From the NCBI GenBank assembly GCA_012513425.1, contig JAAZCF010000061.1, positions 1 to 6,502 on the forward strand: DNA of 6,502 nucleotides, written 5' to 3'. The position numbers and the translations under genes were made by a program. The stretch is from Bacteroidales bacterium. GTDB lineage: Bacteria > Bacteroidota > Bacteroidia > Bacteroidales > UBA932. Below, one piece after another: positions 1 to 5,954 of this stretch (its first letter is position 1; every line of letters starts with the position of its first letter). The notes under the pieces were generated by a model that saw nothing but the letters and a program-made list of their open reading frames with translations, was not told the origin of the DNA and did not search any database.

Positions 1-514
1 ATACGATATTGGTGCTGACTCCTGTGAGCATGGCGTCGCCATAACTATTGATAATGACTTTGTCAGCTACTGAGGCCAGATAGTAGCTTAAATTGCTATA
101 GGTATTAGCATAAGCTATTACAGGTTTGCCGCTTTGGCGGAAATCTAACAGGGCTTTTCGAAGCTCCTCAGCAATGCTGATGCTTACATCCATATTATCT
201 GTGTTTAGGTAGATAAACTTGATTGAAGGGTCGATGGCGGCTTTTTCAATTGACCTGACAGCACTGAGGGCAGTCATGCTTTCATCCATAGATAAGTTAT
301 TCAGAGAACTTACACTAAACAAACTTTGTCCCTTTTCAGAAATGCTGTTTGAAAAATCTATTTTAAGAATAGCTGAGCTTGGAATAGCTGAAACTTTTGA
401 TGCTGATGCGGCAGCCATTGTGCCAATGCTGCCCATGAAGATAAAAAAGATTAGCCCAAGAGCTATTAAACAGCCTAATAGTGAGCCAAGTAAAATCTTC
501 CAAAAATTGTTCAT
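1..514 (-). CDS. sppA: Signal peptide peptidase SppA (protease IV, family S49), N-terminal part
   Basis: This is the first 171 codons of a minus-strand gene that runs off the window at position 1. The ATG at 514-512 opens MNNFWKILLG, followed by a hydrophobic stretch (residues about 5-30) that should anchor the protein in the inner membrane. Then come an Ala/Ser linker and a beta-strand-like segment SAILKIDFSNSISEKG (residues 48-62), typical of the start of the long (67K-type) SppA. Residues 115-159 (AEELRKALLDFRQSGKPVIA, then YYLASVADKVIINSYGDAML) match the crotonase-like S49 fold. SppA degrades signal peptides left in the membrane after secretion. The catalytic Lys and Ser lie further downstream and are not in the window, so activity cannot be judged. 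The gene is divergent from hisS, with 72 bp between the starts. The family call rests on recognised sequence pattern. Confidence 0.88.
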   Translation of the reverse strand, partial: MNNFWKILLGSLLGCLIALGLIFFIFMGSIGTMAAASASKVSAIPSSAILKIDFSNSISEKGQSLFSVSSLNNLSMDESMTALSAVRSIEKAAIDPSIKFIYLNTDNMDVSISIAEELRKALLDFRQSGKPVIAYANTYSNLSYYLASVADKVIINSYGDAMLTGVSTNIV

Positions 515-534
515 TGTAATATTGATTTTTTTAA

Positions 535-566
535 TTTCATAAAAATAATCATTTTAATTAATTTTA
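535..566 (+). promoter_or_regulatory. Candidate hisS promoter (Bacteroidetes type)
   Basis: TAATTTTA at 559-566 matches the Bacteroidetes -7 element TAnnTTTG at all but the last base. TTTC at 535-538 sits 20 bp upstream, where the -33 TTTG is expected. This would give a very short leader before the hisS ATG at 587. The region is AT-rich, so chance matches are easy; this is the best candidate I see in the 72-bp gap shared with the divergent sppA. No comparably spaced promoter for sppA was found. Confidence 0.3.
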
Positions 567-586
567 CGGCTGTATATACAAAAAAT

Positions 587-1942
587 ATGGCACAGAAACC
601 CTCAATACCGAAAGGTACACGCGACTTTGGCCCGATGGAGATGGCTCGTCGTAATTATATATTCTCTACAATTAGTTCTGTTTTTCGTCTTTTCGGCTAT
701 TCACAAATAGAAACTCCTTCAATAGAAAACCTTAGTACGTTGTTGGGTAAGTATGGTGATGAAGGTGACAAACTTTTGTTTAAGGTGCTTAATTCCGGTG
801 ATGCTTTTGCAGGAGTTGAGCCTGAAATGCTTTCAAATAGCAATGCTTTGTCGATGAAGGTCTGCGAAAAGGGTATGCGTTATGATCTTACTGTGCCTTT
901 CGCCCGCTTTGTAGTTCAGCATCAAAATGAAGTGCATTTCCCTTTTAAACGCTATCAGATTCAGCCTGTTTGGAGAGCCGATCGCCCACAAAAAGGCCGC
1001 TATAGAGAGTTCTATCAGTGCGACGTGGATGTAGTAGGCAGCAATTCGTTGCTTTATGAATTAGAATTGGTGCAGATCGTAGATATGGTCTTTCAAAAAT
1101 TATGTATTAACGTATGCCTTAAAATCAATAATAGAAAGTTGCTATCCGGCCTAGCTCAAGTTGCAGGGGCCTCAGATAAGATTATTGATATTACTGTTGC
1201 CATTGATAAAATTGATAAAATCGGCTTGGATGCAGTCAAAGAAGAGTTGATGAGCAAAGGTCTTTCTTTGGAACAAATTGCTGTAATTGAGCCTGCTCTT
1301 TTGCTCAAAGGTTCTTCCTCAGAAAAGATTGAGGCCATGAGTGGCATTTTGGCTACATCTGAAGTTGGTATGAAGGGTATAGAAGAGATTAAAGAGCTTT
1401 TTGGCCTAATAGAGTCTGCAAACATAAAAATTGGTTACGAATTGGATTTGTCTTTGGCTAGAGGTTTGAATTATTATACAGGAGCAATCTTTGAGGTTAA
1501 GGCTTTGGATTATGCCATCGGAAGTATTTGTGGTGGTGGCAGATATGACAATTTGACTGGTATTTTCGGCTTGCAGAATGTTTCAGGTGTGGGTATCTCT
1601 TTTGGTGCAGATAGAATATATGATGTGCTATTGGGCCTTGATAAATATCCTCAGGCTCTGGATAGTGCTCCGACTGTGTTGTTTGCCAATATGGGAGCCT
1701 CAGAGGCAGCTTATGTTTTGCCTTTGGCAGTTGAGTTGAGGCAGGCAGGTGTTTCTTGTGAATTATATCCTGATAATGCTAAGTTGCGCAAGCAGTTTGA
1801 GTATGCGGATAAGAGGGCTATTCAGTTTATGGTGATTGCGGGTGATGATGAGATGGCTGCAGGCTCTGTGACTATAAAAAACATGTCAACAGGTGAGCAG
1901 TCTGTTGTGCCTTGTGATAAGCTTGTGTCATTTTTTAAATAG
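587..1942 (+). CDS. hisS: Histidyl-tRNA synthetase (class II)
   Basis: The enzyme charges tRNA-His with histidine in the cytoplasm using ATP. The 451-residue protein is complete and of usual length for the Bacteroidetes form (E. coli HisRS is 424). It begins MAQKPSIPKGTRDFGPMEMA, with the conserved PKGTRDF. Class II motif 2 lies at about 128-150 (WRADRPQKGRYREFYQCDVD). The histidine-specific signatures are ARGLNYYTGAIFEV (291-304) and GSICGGGRYDNL (312-323). Motif 3 is GVGISFGADRIYDVL (335-349). The anticodon-binding domain fills about 360-451. The ATG at 587 is supported by the conserved N-terminus and the A-rich stretch before it, as usual in this phylum, which rarely uses strong Shine-Dalgarno sites. 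The gene is followed after 8 nt by a small membrane protein gene, probably co-transcribed. Confidence 0.97.
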   Translation: MAQKPSIPKGTRDFGPMEMARRNYIFSTISSVFRLFGYSQIETPSIENLSTLLGKYGDEGDKLLFKVLNSGDAFAGVEPEMLSNSNALSMKVCEKGMRYDLTVPFARFVVQHQNEVHFPFKRYQIQPVWRADRPQKGRYREFYQCDVDVVGSNSLLYELELVQIVDMVFQKLCINVCLKINNRKLLSGLAQVAGASDKIIDITVAIDKIDKIGLDAVKEELMSKGLSLEQIAVIEPALLLKGSSSEKIEAMSGILATSEVGMKGIEEIKELFGLIESANIKIGYELDLSLARGLNYYTGAIFEVKALDYAIGSICGGGRYDNLTGIFGLQNVSGVGISFGADRIYDVLLGLDKYPQALDSAPTVLFANMGASEAAYVLPLAVELRQAGVSCELYPDNAKLRKQFEYADKRAIQFMVIAGDDEMAAGSVTIKNMSTGEQSVVPCDKLVSFFK

Positions 1943-1950
1943 CGAATATT

Positions 1951-2232
1951 ATGTCAGTATTGTTAGTGATTTTTGGTCTGTTGACCAGTTGTCTGATTGA
2001 TGTTTTGATTGGACTTATCGGTAGCAAGAGGAAGCTTGGCTTTGGTTGGGCGTTTTTTCTCAGTGTGTTGTTGACTCCGATTGTCGGTCTCATTTGTGTG
2101 CTTATTTCGGATCCTCTTCCTGAGGGTTCTGACAAAAAATGGGGTTGCCTTGGTATATTGCTGGCAATATTAGCTTTCATACTTATTTCTGCTGTAGTGT
2201 TGACATTAATCGGTGCTCTGGCTTTGTTTTAA
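1951..2232 (+). CDS. Small integral membrane protein, function unknown
   Basis: This 93-residue protein has three hydrophobic segments: about residues 3-23, 31-52 and 63-92. The short loops are SKRKLGFGWAFF between helices 1 and 2 (positive, so probably cytoplasmic) and SDPLPEGSDKKWG between helices 2 and 3. The GFGWAFFLSVLLTPIVGLI stretch resembles the two-helix cores of many small Bacteroidetes membrane proteins of unknown role. No catalytic motif is visible. The ATG lies 8 nt after the hisS stop, which implies co-transcription and perhaps translational coupling. There is no terminator between its stop and the tRNA promoter, so some transcripts may continue into the tRNA gene. The reading frame, hydrophobic pattern and tight spacing make it a real gene; no function can be assigned. 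Confidence 0.75.
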   Translation: MSVLLVIFGLLTSCLIDVLIGLIGSKRKLGFGWAFFLSVLLTPIVGLICVLISDPLPEGSDKKWGCLGILLAILAFILISAVVLTLIGALALF

Positions 2233-2239
2233 TATTTAA

Positions 2240-2270
2240 TTTGTATTTCTAGAAAAAAGCCTTACCTTTG
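2240..2270 (+). promoter_or_regulatory. Promoter of tRNA-fMet, perfect Bacteroides-type consensus
   Basis: TTTG at 2240-2243, then exactly 19 bp, then TACCTTTG at 2263-2270. This is a full match to the Bacteroides primary sigma factor consensus (-33 TTTG, -7 TAnnTTTG). Transcription would start just upstream of the mature tRNA 5' end at 2284. It is the clearest promoter in the window and supports assignment to Bacteroidota. Confidence 0.85.
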
Positions 2271-2283
2271 CAGTCCAATATAT

Positions 2284-2356
2284 CGCGGGGTAGAGCAGTT
2301 GGTAGCTCGTCGGGCTCATAACCCGGAGGCCGCAGGTTCGAGTCCTGCCTCCGCTA
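2284..2356 (+). tRNA. Initiator tRNA-fMet (anticodon CAT)
   Basis: The 73-nt cloverleaf reads: acceptor CGCGGGG (2284-2290) pairing with CTCCGCT (2349-2355), D arm GAGC/GCTC, anticodon stem TCGGG/CCCGG around the loop CTCATAA (anticodon CAT), and T arm GCAGG-TTCGAGT-CCTGC. Two initiator hallmarks are present: an unpaired first acceptor position (C1 against T72) and three consecutive G-C pairs at the base of the anticodon stem. It therefore supplies formyl-Met-tRNA for translation initiation rather than elongator Met. The discriminator is A at 2356. CCA is not encoded and must be added by nucleotidyltransferase, as is common in this phylum. Its 3' end is mirrored by repeat sequences downstream (see findings). 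Confidence 0.97.
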
Positions 2357-2361
2357 CAAAG

Positions 2362-2392
2362 AAAAACTAGTTCATTCGAACTGGTTTTTTTT
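2362..2392 (+). terminator. Rho-independent terminator of tRNA-fMet, probably bidirectional
   Basis: A 12-bp stem pairs 2362-2373 (AAAAACTAGTTC) with 2378-2389 (GAACTGGTTTTT), with one G-T pair and an ATTC loop. A T run follows on the plus strand. On the minus strand the same hairpin ends in TTTTTC, so it may also stop transcripts of the convergent metallopeptidase gene. The AACCAGT arm, read on the minus strand, is shared with the terminator at 3695-3734. Confidence 0.85.
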
Positions 2393-2393
2393 G

Positions 2394-2431
2394 TAGCGAA
2401 GGCTGATGCCTCTGAGTTACTGGGTGGCCAA
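2394..2431 (-). repeat. Dispersed 38-bp repeat, copy 1
   Basis: First of three direct copies. On the plus strand it runs from TAGCG to GGCCAA and contains TGAGTTACTGGGTG, identical in all three copies, and GGCTGATGCCT, identical in copy 2. A hairpin AGGC-TGAT-GCCT occupies 2400-2411. It abuts the tRNA terminator. Its first bases, with two bases upstream, are complementary to the tRNA 3' end (2348-2358 against 2392-2402, one mismatch). A GC-rich stretch of about 45 bp (2430-2475) lies between it and the stop codon of the metallopeptidase gene. The strand is given as minus because the neighbouring genes read that way. Confidence 0.8.
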
Positions 2432-2491
2432 GCGCCCCCCAAACCCCCTGCGCCGCACAGCGGCGGATTCCTTCAATCGCAGTCCTTCAGG

Positions 2492-3583
2492 CTACTCGTG
2501 CAGCATCGAACAGAAGACTGGCATGAATGAATCCATATCGGAATATCCTCCTTTCTCCTTAAGAGCAAGAGCCTCAACCATCGAAGGCACAAGGGTAAAC
2601 TTGCGATTTTCAACAATATCTTTTAGATAAAACTCTATTACCTCATCCCAGGAATTAACATCTGGTTCCATCGGATGTGATTCTATATATCTTAGCACAG
2701 AAGCCCAAACAAAGGACTCGTTCATCATATAATTCGCATTTGGGTAGGCCCCCTTTGTGTAAAACTCTGCTTCTTTGGAAAATGCGGCTTCGGCTACTTT
2801 TTCCATTCCATCCCAATACTTGTCATTCAAAGGATTGCAGTATGAGTGGGAGAACTCGTGAAGAACTATCGGAGCCACCTGAAACCAGTCATAAGAAATT
2901 TTAGAGGATTCGTTCAATGGAGCACAGCCAAGGATGCAGTTCATTGTCTTAGTACCATCTTTCCAGTCAATATTAGAAGCATAGTTAGCGGGGCCATTCA
3001 GCAGACTCAGTGAGATAGCAAAACGGAGGTTGCCTACCTGACCAAAGAAAGAATCGAACCAACGGAAGTCGATATCTTTCTGAAGCTGAGCAAAAGCTTT
3101 CTCCTCCTGAGTATAAAGATCGGTATGGTCCGCAAAGAACTCCCCAAAATGAGTGTCTCGATAGAAACGGTCAAGAGCCCTTACTATTTTTCTCTCTTGC
3201 CAGGTATTAAGCCTGCCATGATAGTCAACATAACGCACGCAAAGATTGTATTTGATATGACCATTCTTGACAACAAGCCTCAATGATGTATTCATAGGCA
3301 TGTCATAGCTGAATCCCTTGTCATGAAGCTTCTGGGCAAGCTTTACTGCTTTGTGATTCTTGAATGCACCAAAACAGGAGTCCACCTGAGCCGCATATTC
3401 GTTGATGTTGCACAAATTATACTCTTTGGCTCCAGACAGCCTCATCACAACGCTCATCAACTCTGTTGTTTCATAGACCTTCGCCTCAACCTTTATTTCA
3501 TTATTATCTACCTGATTATCTGGATTCTGGCAACAACTAGAAATCAAAATACAGGCAGTTACTATTATGGCGATTCTCAACAT
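2492..3583 (-). CDS. DUF4932-like lipoprotein with zincin (HExxH) motif, putative metallopeptidase
   Basis: This complete 363-residue protein has a type II signal peptide (MLRIAIIVTACILISSC), with lipidation expected at Cys17, so it should be tethered to a membrane facing the periplasm or cell surface. A probable zinc site is PIVLHEFSHSYCNPL (residues 238-252: His242, Glu243, His246). Downstream Glu289, in MMNESFVWA, is a candidate third ligand as in gluzincins. The segment ELMSVVMRLSGAKEYN (41-56) and the overall order resemble the DUF4932 family of Bacteroidetes lipoproteins, which I recall rather than can search. Function is inferred as proteolysis of an extracytoplasmic substrate. The start is the ATG directly before the lipoprotein signal. 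The gene sits alone between repeat copies 1 and 2 and looks intact, unlike the C10 peptidase upstream. I found no well-spaced promoter in the 110-bp leader. Confidence 0.8.
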   Translation of the reverse strand: MLRIAIIVTACILISSCCQNPDNQVDNNEIKVEAKVYETTELMSVVMRLSGAKEYNLCNINEYAAQVDSCFGAFKNHKAVKLAQKLHDKGFSYDMPMNTSLRLVVKNGHIKYNLCVRYVDYHGRLNTWQERKIVRALDRFYRDTHFGEFFADHTDLYTQEEKAFAQLQKDIDFRWFDSFFGQVGNLRFAISLSLLNGPANYASNIDWKDGTKTMNCILGCAPLNESSKISYDWFQVAPIVLHEFSHSYCNPLNDKYWDGMEKVAEAAFSKEAEFYTKGAYPNANYMMNESFVWASVLRYIESHPMEPDVNSWDEVIEFYLKDIVENRKFTLVPSMVEALALKEKGGYSDMDSFMPVFCSMLHE

Positions 3584-3668
3584 ATCTAACTAATTATTTT
3601 ATCCGCAGTAAAAATAATAAATTTACTCTGAATAGTCTGCGATAGCCTTGAATCCTGTCACTATCGAG

Positions 3669-3682
3669 TTAGAAATTTCTAA
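3669..3682. repeat. Perfect 14-bp palindrome upstream of the metallopeptidase gene
   Basis: TTAGAAATTTCTAA is perfectly self-complementary. It lies about 85 bp before the ATG at 3583, between the terminator hairpin and the gene. It could be a dimeric regulator operator, but in AT-rich intergenic DNA it could also be chance. No known regulator is implied. Confidence 0.3.
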
Positions 3683-3694
3683 AAAATGTTCTGC

Positions 3695-3734
3695 AAAAAT
3701 AATAACCAGTCATTTTTGACTGGTTATTATTTTT
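3695..3734 (-). terminator. Strong terminator hairpin after the lipoprotein gene
   Basis: A perfect 18-bp stem pairs 3695-3712 with 3717-3734 around a four-base loop (TTTT on the plus strand). The arms end in A and T tracts, so it can work in both directions. On the minus strand it follows the stop codon of the lipoprotein gene by about 23 nt and is joined directly to repeat copy 2. It insulates the C10 peptidase/lipoprotein unit from the metallopeptidase gene. The inner arm carries AACCAGT, as in the tRNA terminator. Confidence 0.85.
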
Positions 3735-3772
3735 AGCGTCAGGCTGATGCCTTTGAGTTACTGGGTGTCCAA
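3734..3772 (-). repeat. Dispersed 38-bp repeat, copy 2
   Basis: Second direct copy, TAGCG to CCAA on the plus strand, with hairpin AGGC-TGAT-GCCT at 3741-3752 and the invariant TGAGTTACTGGGTG. It overlaps the 3' end of the lipoprotein gene. Read on the minus strand, the repeat supplies the last codons TTG-GAC-ACC-CAG and the TAA stop. It differs from copy 1 mainly by a one-base insertion after TAGCG and by GTCC in place of GGCC. Confidence 0.8.
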
Positions 3773-4348
3773 ATCTAGGATGATATCAGCATAATATGAC
3801 ATTTGAAATGGATTTGTGTAGTCTGAGCTAAAATCTAATTTATTGCGAATGGTTATGCTACTAGCGTGATTGTTATGAGTAATAGACTCGCATTTAGGAA
3901 AAGAAAAAGGTGAACTATTCGGAATAGTATCTTCAACCCATGAAGTTTCAATCACACGAGTGCTGATATCTCCAAATTCTGAAGGCCAATATAATGAGAA
4001 AGTCATTTTATTTTGAAATGGTACTTCTTGTTTAAGAAAATGAAGATTGATATTTAAAAAAGCAGTAGAGTCGTTATATCTAATAAAACCTATTCCATAT
4101 TTTATTTCGGATTGATATTTCTCATAGCCATCAAAATCTATATTCAAATGGCATTCATTATCTCCTAAATAATTAGTACCATCAAGAATATCAGTCCCAT
4201 TACTTGTCTTAAAACTCAAATAGAAGTCATAAATATATGTGGGCTTGTATTGAGTGCGAAGAGTTATTTCGTCAAGAGGCTTATTGCAAGAACAAACAAA
4301 TAAAACCGAAATAAATGATACTGCTATAAAAGTAAATATGTGTTTCAT
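3758..4348 (-). CDS. Lipoprotein of unknown function, partner gene of the C10 peptidase
   Basis: The 196-residue protein begins MKHIFTFIAVSFISVLFVCSC, a signal peptide with a lipobox and lipidation expected at Cys21. The mature part is rich in beta-prone, Tyr/Phe/Asn/Asp segments with no visible catalytic motif, fitting a binding or inhibitor-like beta-sandwich. The ATG is 7 nt from the stop of the C10 peptidase remnant, so the two were probably one transcript. In Bacteroides, C10 protease genes are often followed by genes for small secreted inhibitors. That makes an inhibitor or accessory role plausible, but at 196 residues the protein is larger than those inhibitors and I recognise no homology. 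The final residues LDTQ and the stop codon come from repeat copy 2, so the C-terminus may have been reshaped by the repeat. Confidence 0.7.
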   Translation of the reverse strand: MKHIFTFIAVSFISVLFVCSCNKPLDEITLRTQYKPTYIYDFYLSFKTSNGTDILDGTNYLGDNECHLNIDFDGYEKYQSEIKYGIGFIRYNDSTAFLNINLHFLKQEVPFQNKMTFSLYWPSEFGDISTRVIETSWVEDTIPNSSPFSFPKCESITHNNHASSITIRNKLDFSSDYTNPFQMSYYADIILDLDTQ

Positions 4349-4603
4349 AATTGTTTTAATTTGAACATGTTATATAATAATCTTCTACGTATCTATCATA
4401 TTCATCGTAAAGATAATTTGAGGGTGTTGATAAATACCAAGTACCATAGTAATCTGTGTAAGGTGCTCCAAAATTCATTTGAAGGTAAAAAATATTAGCC
4501 CCAACAATGAGATAGGGATTAGACATAGTGTAATAATCCGTGTAAAAATAGTGATTCCCTTCAGGTTGATATTCACAATAAGCCAAAATTCTTCCTGAAC
4601 TAA

Positions 4604-4610
4604 CTTTTTT
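4604..4610 (-). other. Frameshift site A AAA AAG in the C10 peptidase gene
   Basis: Reading GCA AAA AAG in the upstream frame, a slip of one base back continues as GTT AGT TCA GGA and restores the family's C-terminus (GAKK-VSSGRILAYCEY). The heptamer has the canonical phase for -1 slippage, as in E. coli dnaX. An A7-to-A6 deletion explains it equally well. Confidence 0.75.
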
Positions 4611-5005
4611 GCACCATCACAAACCCATGAATGGCCACTGCCTGAACTATTTGCACCAATCAAAAGAACAGGATTACCGTAATTGATTATTTGATTTGCG
4701 ATTTCTCCAGGTGAATGTGGGCATGAAGATAAAGATGAAGATGATATGGAATAACCAAAATGTTGAAAACCTTGTATCATATTACTTTTTGTTGTTTCTC
4801 CATAACCATAACCATTATCATCAAAACCAAATGTTGTATTTGTCGAATCTGCTATAATTTTCATTAATCTACTATAATTATGGATGTTATTCACGACACT
4901 ATTTAAATTGTTCCAGTTGAAGGATATTCCATCATATTCAAAAGAAGAAGGATTTTGGTGATAATTCATAACTTGCCCCATTGCAACTGGTGTACAACCT
5001 GCTAC

Positions 5006-5008
5006 TCA
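5006..5008 (-). other. In-frame TGA in the C10 peptidase gene
   Basis: The codons read ...CTG AAT AAT TAC TGA GTA GCA GGT TGT ACA..., giving LNNY-stop-VAGCT. The frame is unchanged on both sides, so a single base change (for example from TGC, TGG or CGA) explains it. It separates the propeptide from the whole catalytic domain, so a terminated product would have no active site. Confidence 0.85.
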
Positions 5009-5849
5009 GTAATTATTCAGCTCAGAAAAGACACCATATTGATGCCATTGTGTTGACATAAGGTGAGCTTGAGTTTCAGTTAAATATGAAAATTTAAATG
5101 CAAAGACAGTAGCATTAATGGGCGAATTACGTTGAATGGCGCTTGAACACATCGATTGATAGAAAGATGAAAAGCTTTGGGAAGAAGAAATAGATGACGC
5201 TTCAGAAAGGGGAACAAATATCCATCCCTGAGTGTAATATTGTTCATATAATTGCATACATCTATCCCAGCAAGCTTCTACAGCGGGAGACATTGTGCTC
5301 TTTGTTGCAGAATGAAATAAAGTATTGATATCTGATCTTTCATAGTTATCCCAAACAGTATTTATATCTGCTTTTGTGCTGTCATCAAGTTTATCGCAAT
5401 TATTGATGGCTGCTTTAGTCATTTCAAGCCAAAACTTTTGGCCTTCATTTAACTCATCAATATTGAAGTCTCCCTCATCGCAGAAAGCTAATACCGGATA
5501 ATAATCTTTGGTCGCACTCACCAAGACAAAACCTCCATTGTCATAAGAAACTAGGTGCATATAATTTTTGCTGTCTTGAGAAAAAGTCTTGACAGAATAA
5601 CAATCAAATGAGGATTGATTATTTGCCTTTGTTGATGAACTGCCTTTTAGCTGTTCGGCCATAAATATTGAGGCAATATGTGAAGCATCATTTGCAGAAA
5701 CGTTTGTTTCTGCAACGATTAAATTCTCAGTTTTCTGAGTTGATTCAAATTCAAAATAATTCATTTCAAATTCTCTACATCCCAAAAGCGATATAATCGC
5801 AATAATAGTAACTGCAGTAATTTTCGAGTTTCAACTTATGATATAGATG

Positions 5850-5880
5850 CTAATATAGTTAAAAACGTTGCATATTCAAA
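5850..5880 (-). promoter_or_regulatory. Candidate promoter for the C10 peptidase/lipoprotein unit
   Basis: On the minus strand, TTTG at 5880-5877 is followed after exactly 19 bp by TATATTAG at 5857-5850. This matches the -33/-7 Bacteroidetes consensus with one mismatch, and at the same spacing as the tRNA promoter. It ends about 15 bp before the likely original start region of the peptidase (around 5834), so transcription may persist although the gene is broken, which would still express the downstream lipoprotein. Confidence 0.45.
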
Positions 5881-5954
5881 ATAAACTTTTTGCTACTTGA
5901 TAAACAATAATGAAGGATAGTATCAATGCAGGTGTATTGAGAGTATTTTCTTTG

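Larger units (their letters stand above)
4356..5834 (-). pseudogene. C10 family (SpeB/streptopain-like) cysteine peptidase, degraded by three lesions
   Basis: Three pieces together make one secreted protease of about 490 residues. The first piece holds a lipoprotein signal (TIIAIISLLGC, Cys codon 5779-5777) and a Spi-type propeptide (NVSANDASHIASIFMAEQL; NGGFVLVSATKDYYPVLAF). The catalytic part carries VAGCTPVAMGQVMNYH (nucleophile Cys codon 4996-4994) and SGSGHSWVCDGA (His codon 4633-4631). The last piece has YLQMNFGAPYTDYYGTWY, matching the family's MNWGWGG...GWY block but with Trp replaced by Phe. Lesions: no ATG/GTG/TTG opens the signal-peptide frame, which reaches a stop at 5833-5831 (a TTG at 5834-5832 is out of frame); TGA at 5008-5006, four codons before the Cys codon; and one base missing in the A6 run 4610-4605, after which the frame resumes at GTT (4604). 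Recoding or sequencing error is possible, but three faults favour a pseudogene. Confidence 0.82.

Noticed and set aside
219..542. Plus-strand open frame of 107 codons
   Set aside because: It is antisense to the well-supported sppA and has no coding signature of its own.
1156..1425. Minus-strand frame inside hisS
   Set aside because: It lies opposite a highly conserved enzyme gene and is a shadow frame.
1935..2180. Minus-strand frame of 81 codons opposite the small membrane protein
   Set aside because: The plus-strand frame has the hydrophobic helices and the tight spacing to hisS; the reverse frame has neither.
2236..2442. Minus-strand open frame of 68 codons across the tRNA
   Set aside because: It is the antisense translation of the tRNA-fMet gene, its terminator and repeat copy 1. 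Such frames are common artefacts over tRNA genes.
2406..2630. Plus-strand frames at 2406-2630, 2677-2904 and 3323-3589
   Set aside because: All lie opposite or at the edge of the metallopeptidase gene, whose signal peptide and HExxH motif support the minus strand.
5006..5008. Selenocysteine at the TGA before the protease active site
   Set aside because: The TGA is four codons upstream of the actual catalytic Cys codon, selenocysteine there has no known role in C10 proteases, and no SECIS-like hairpin stood out just after it.
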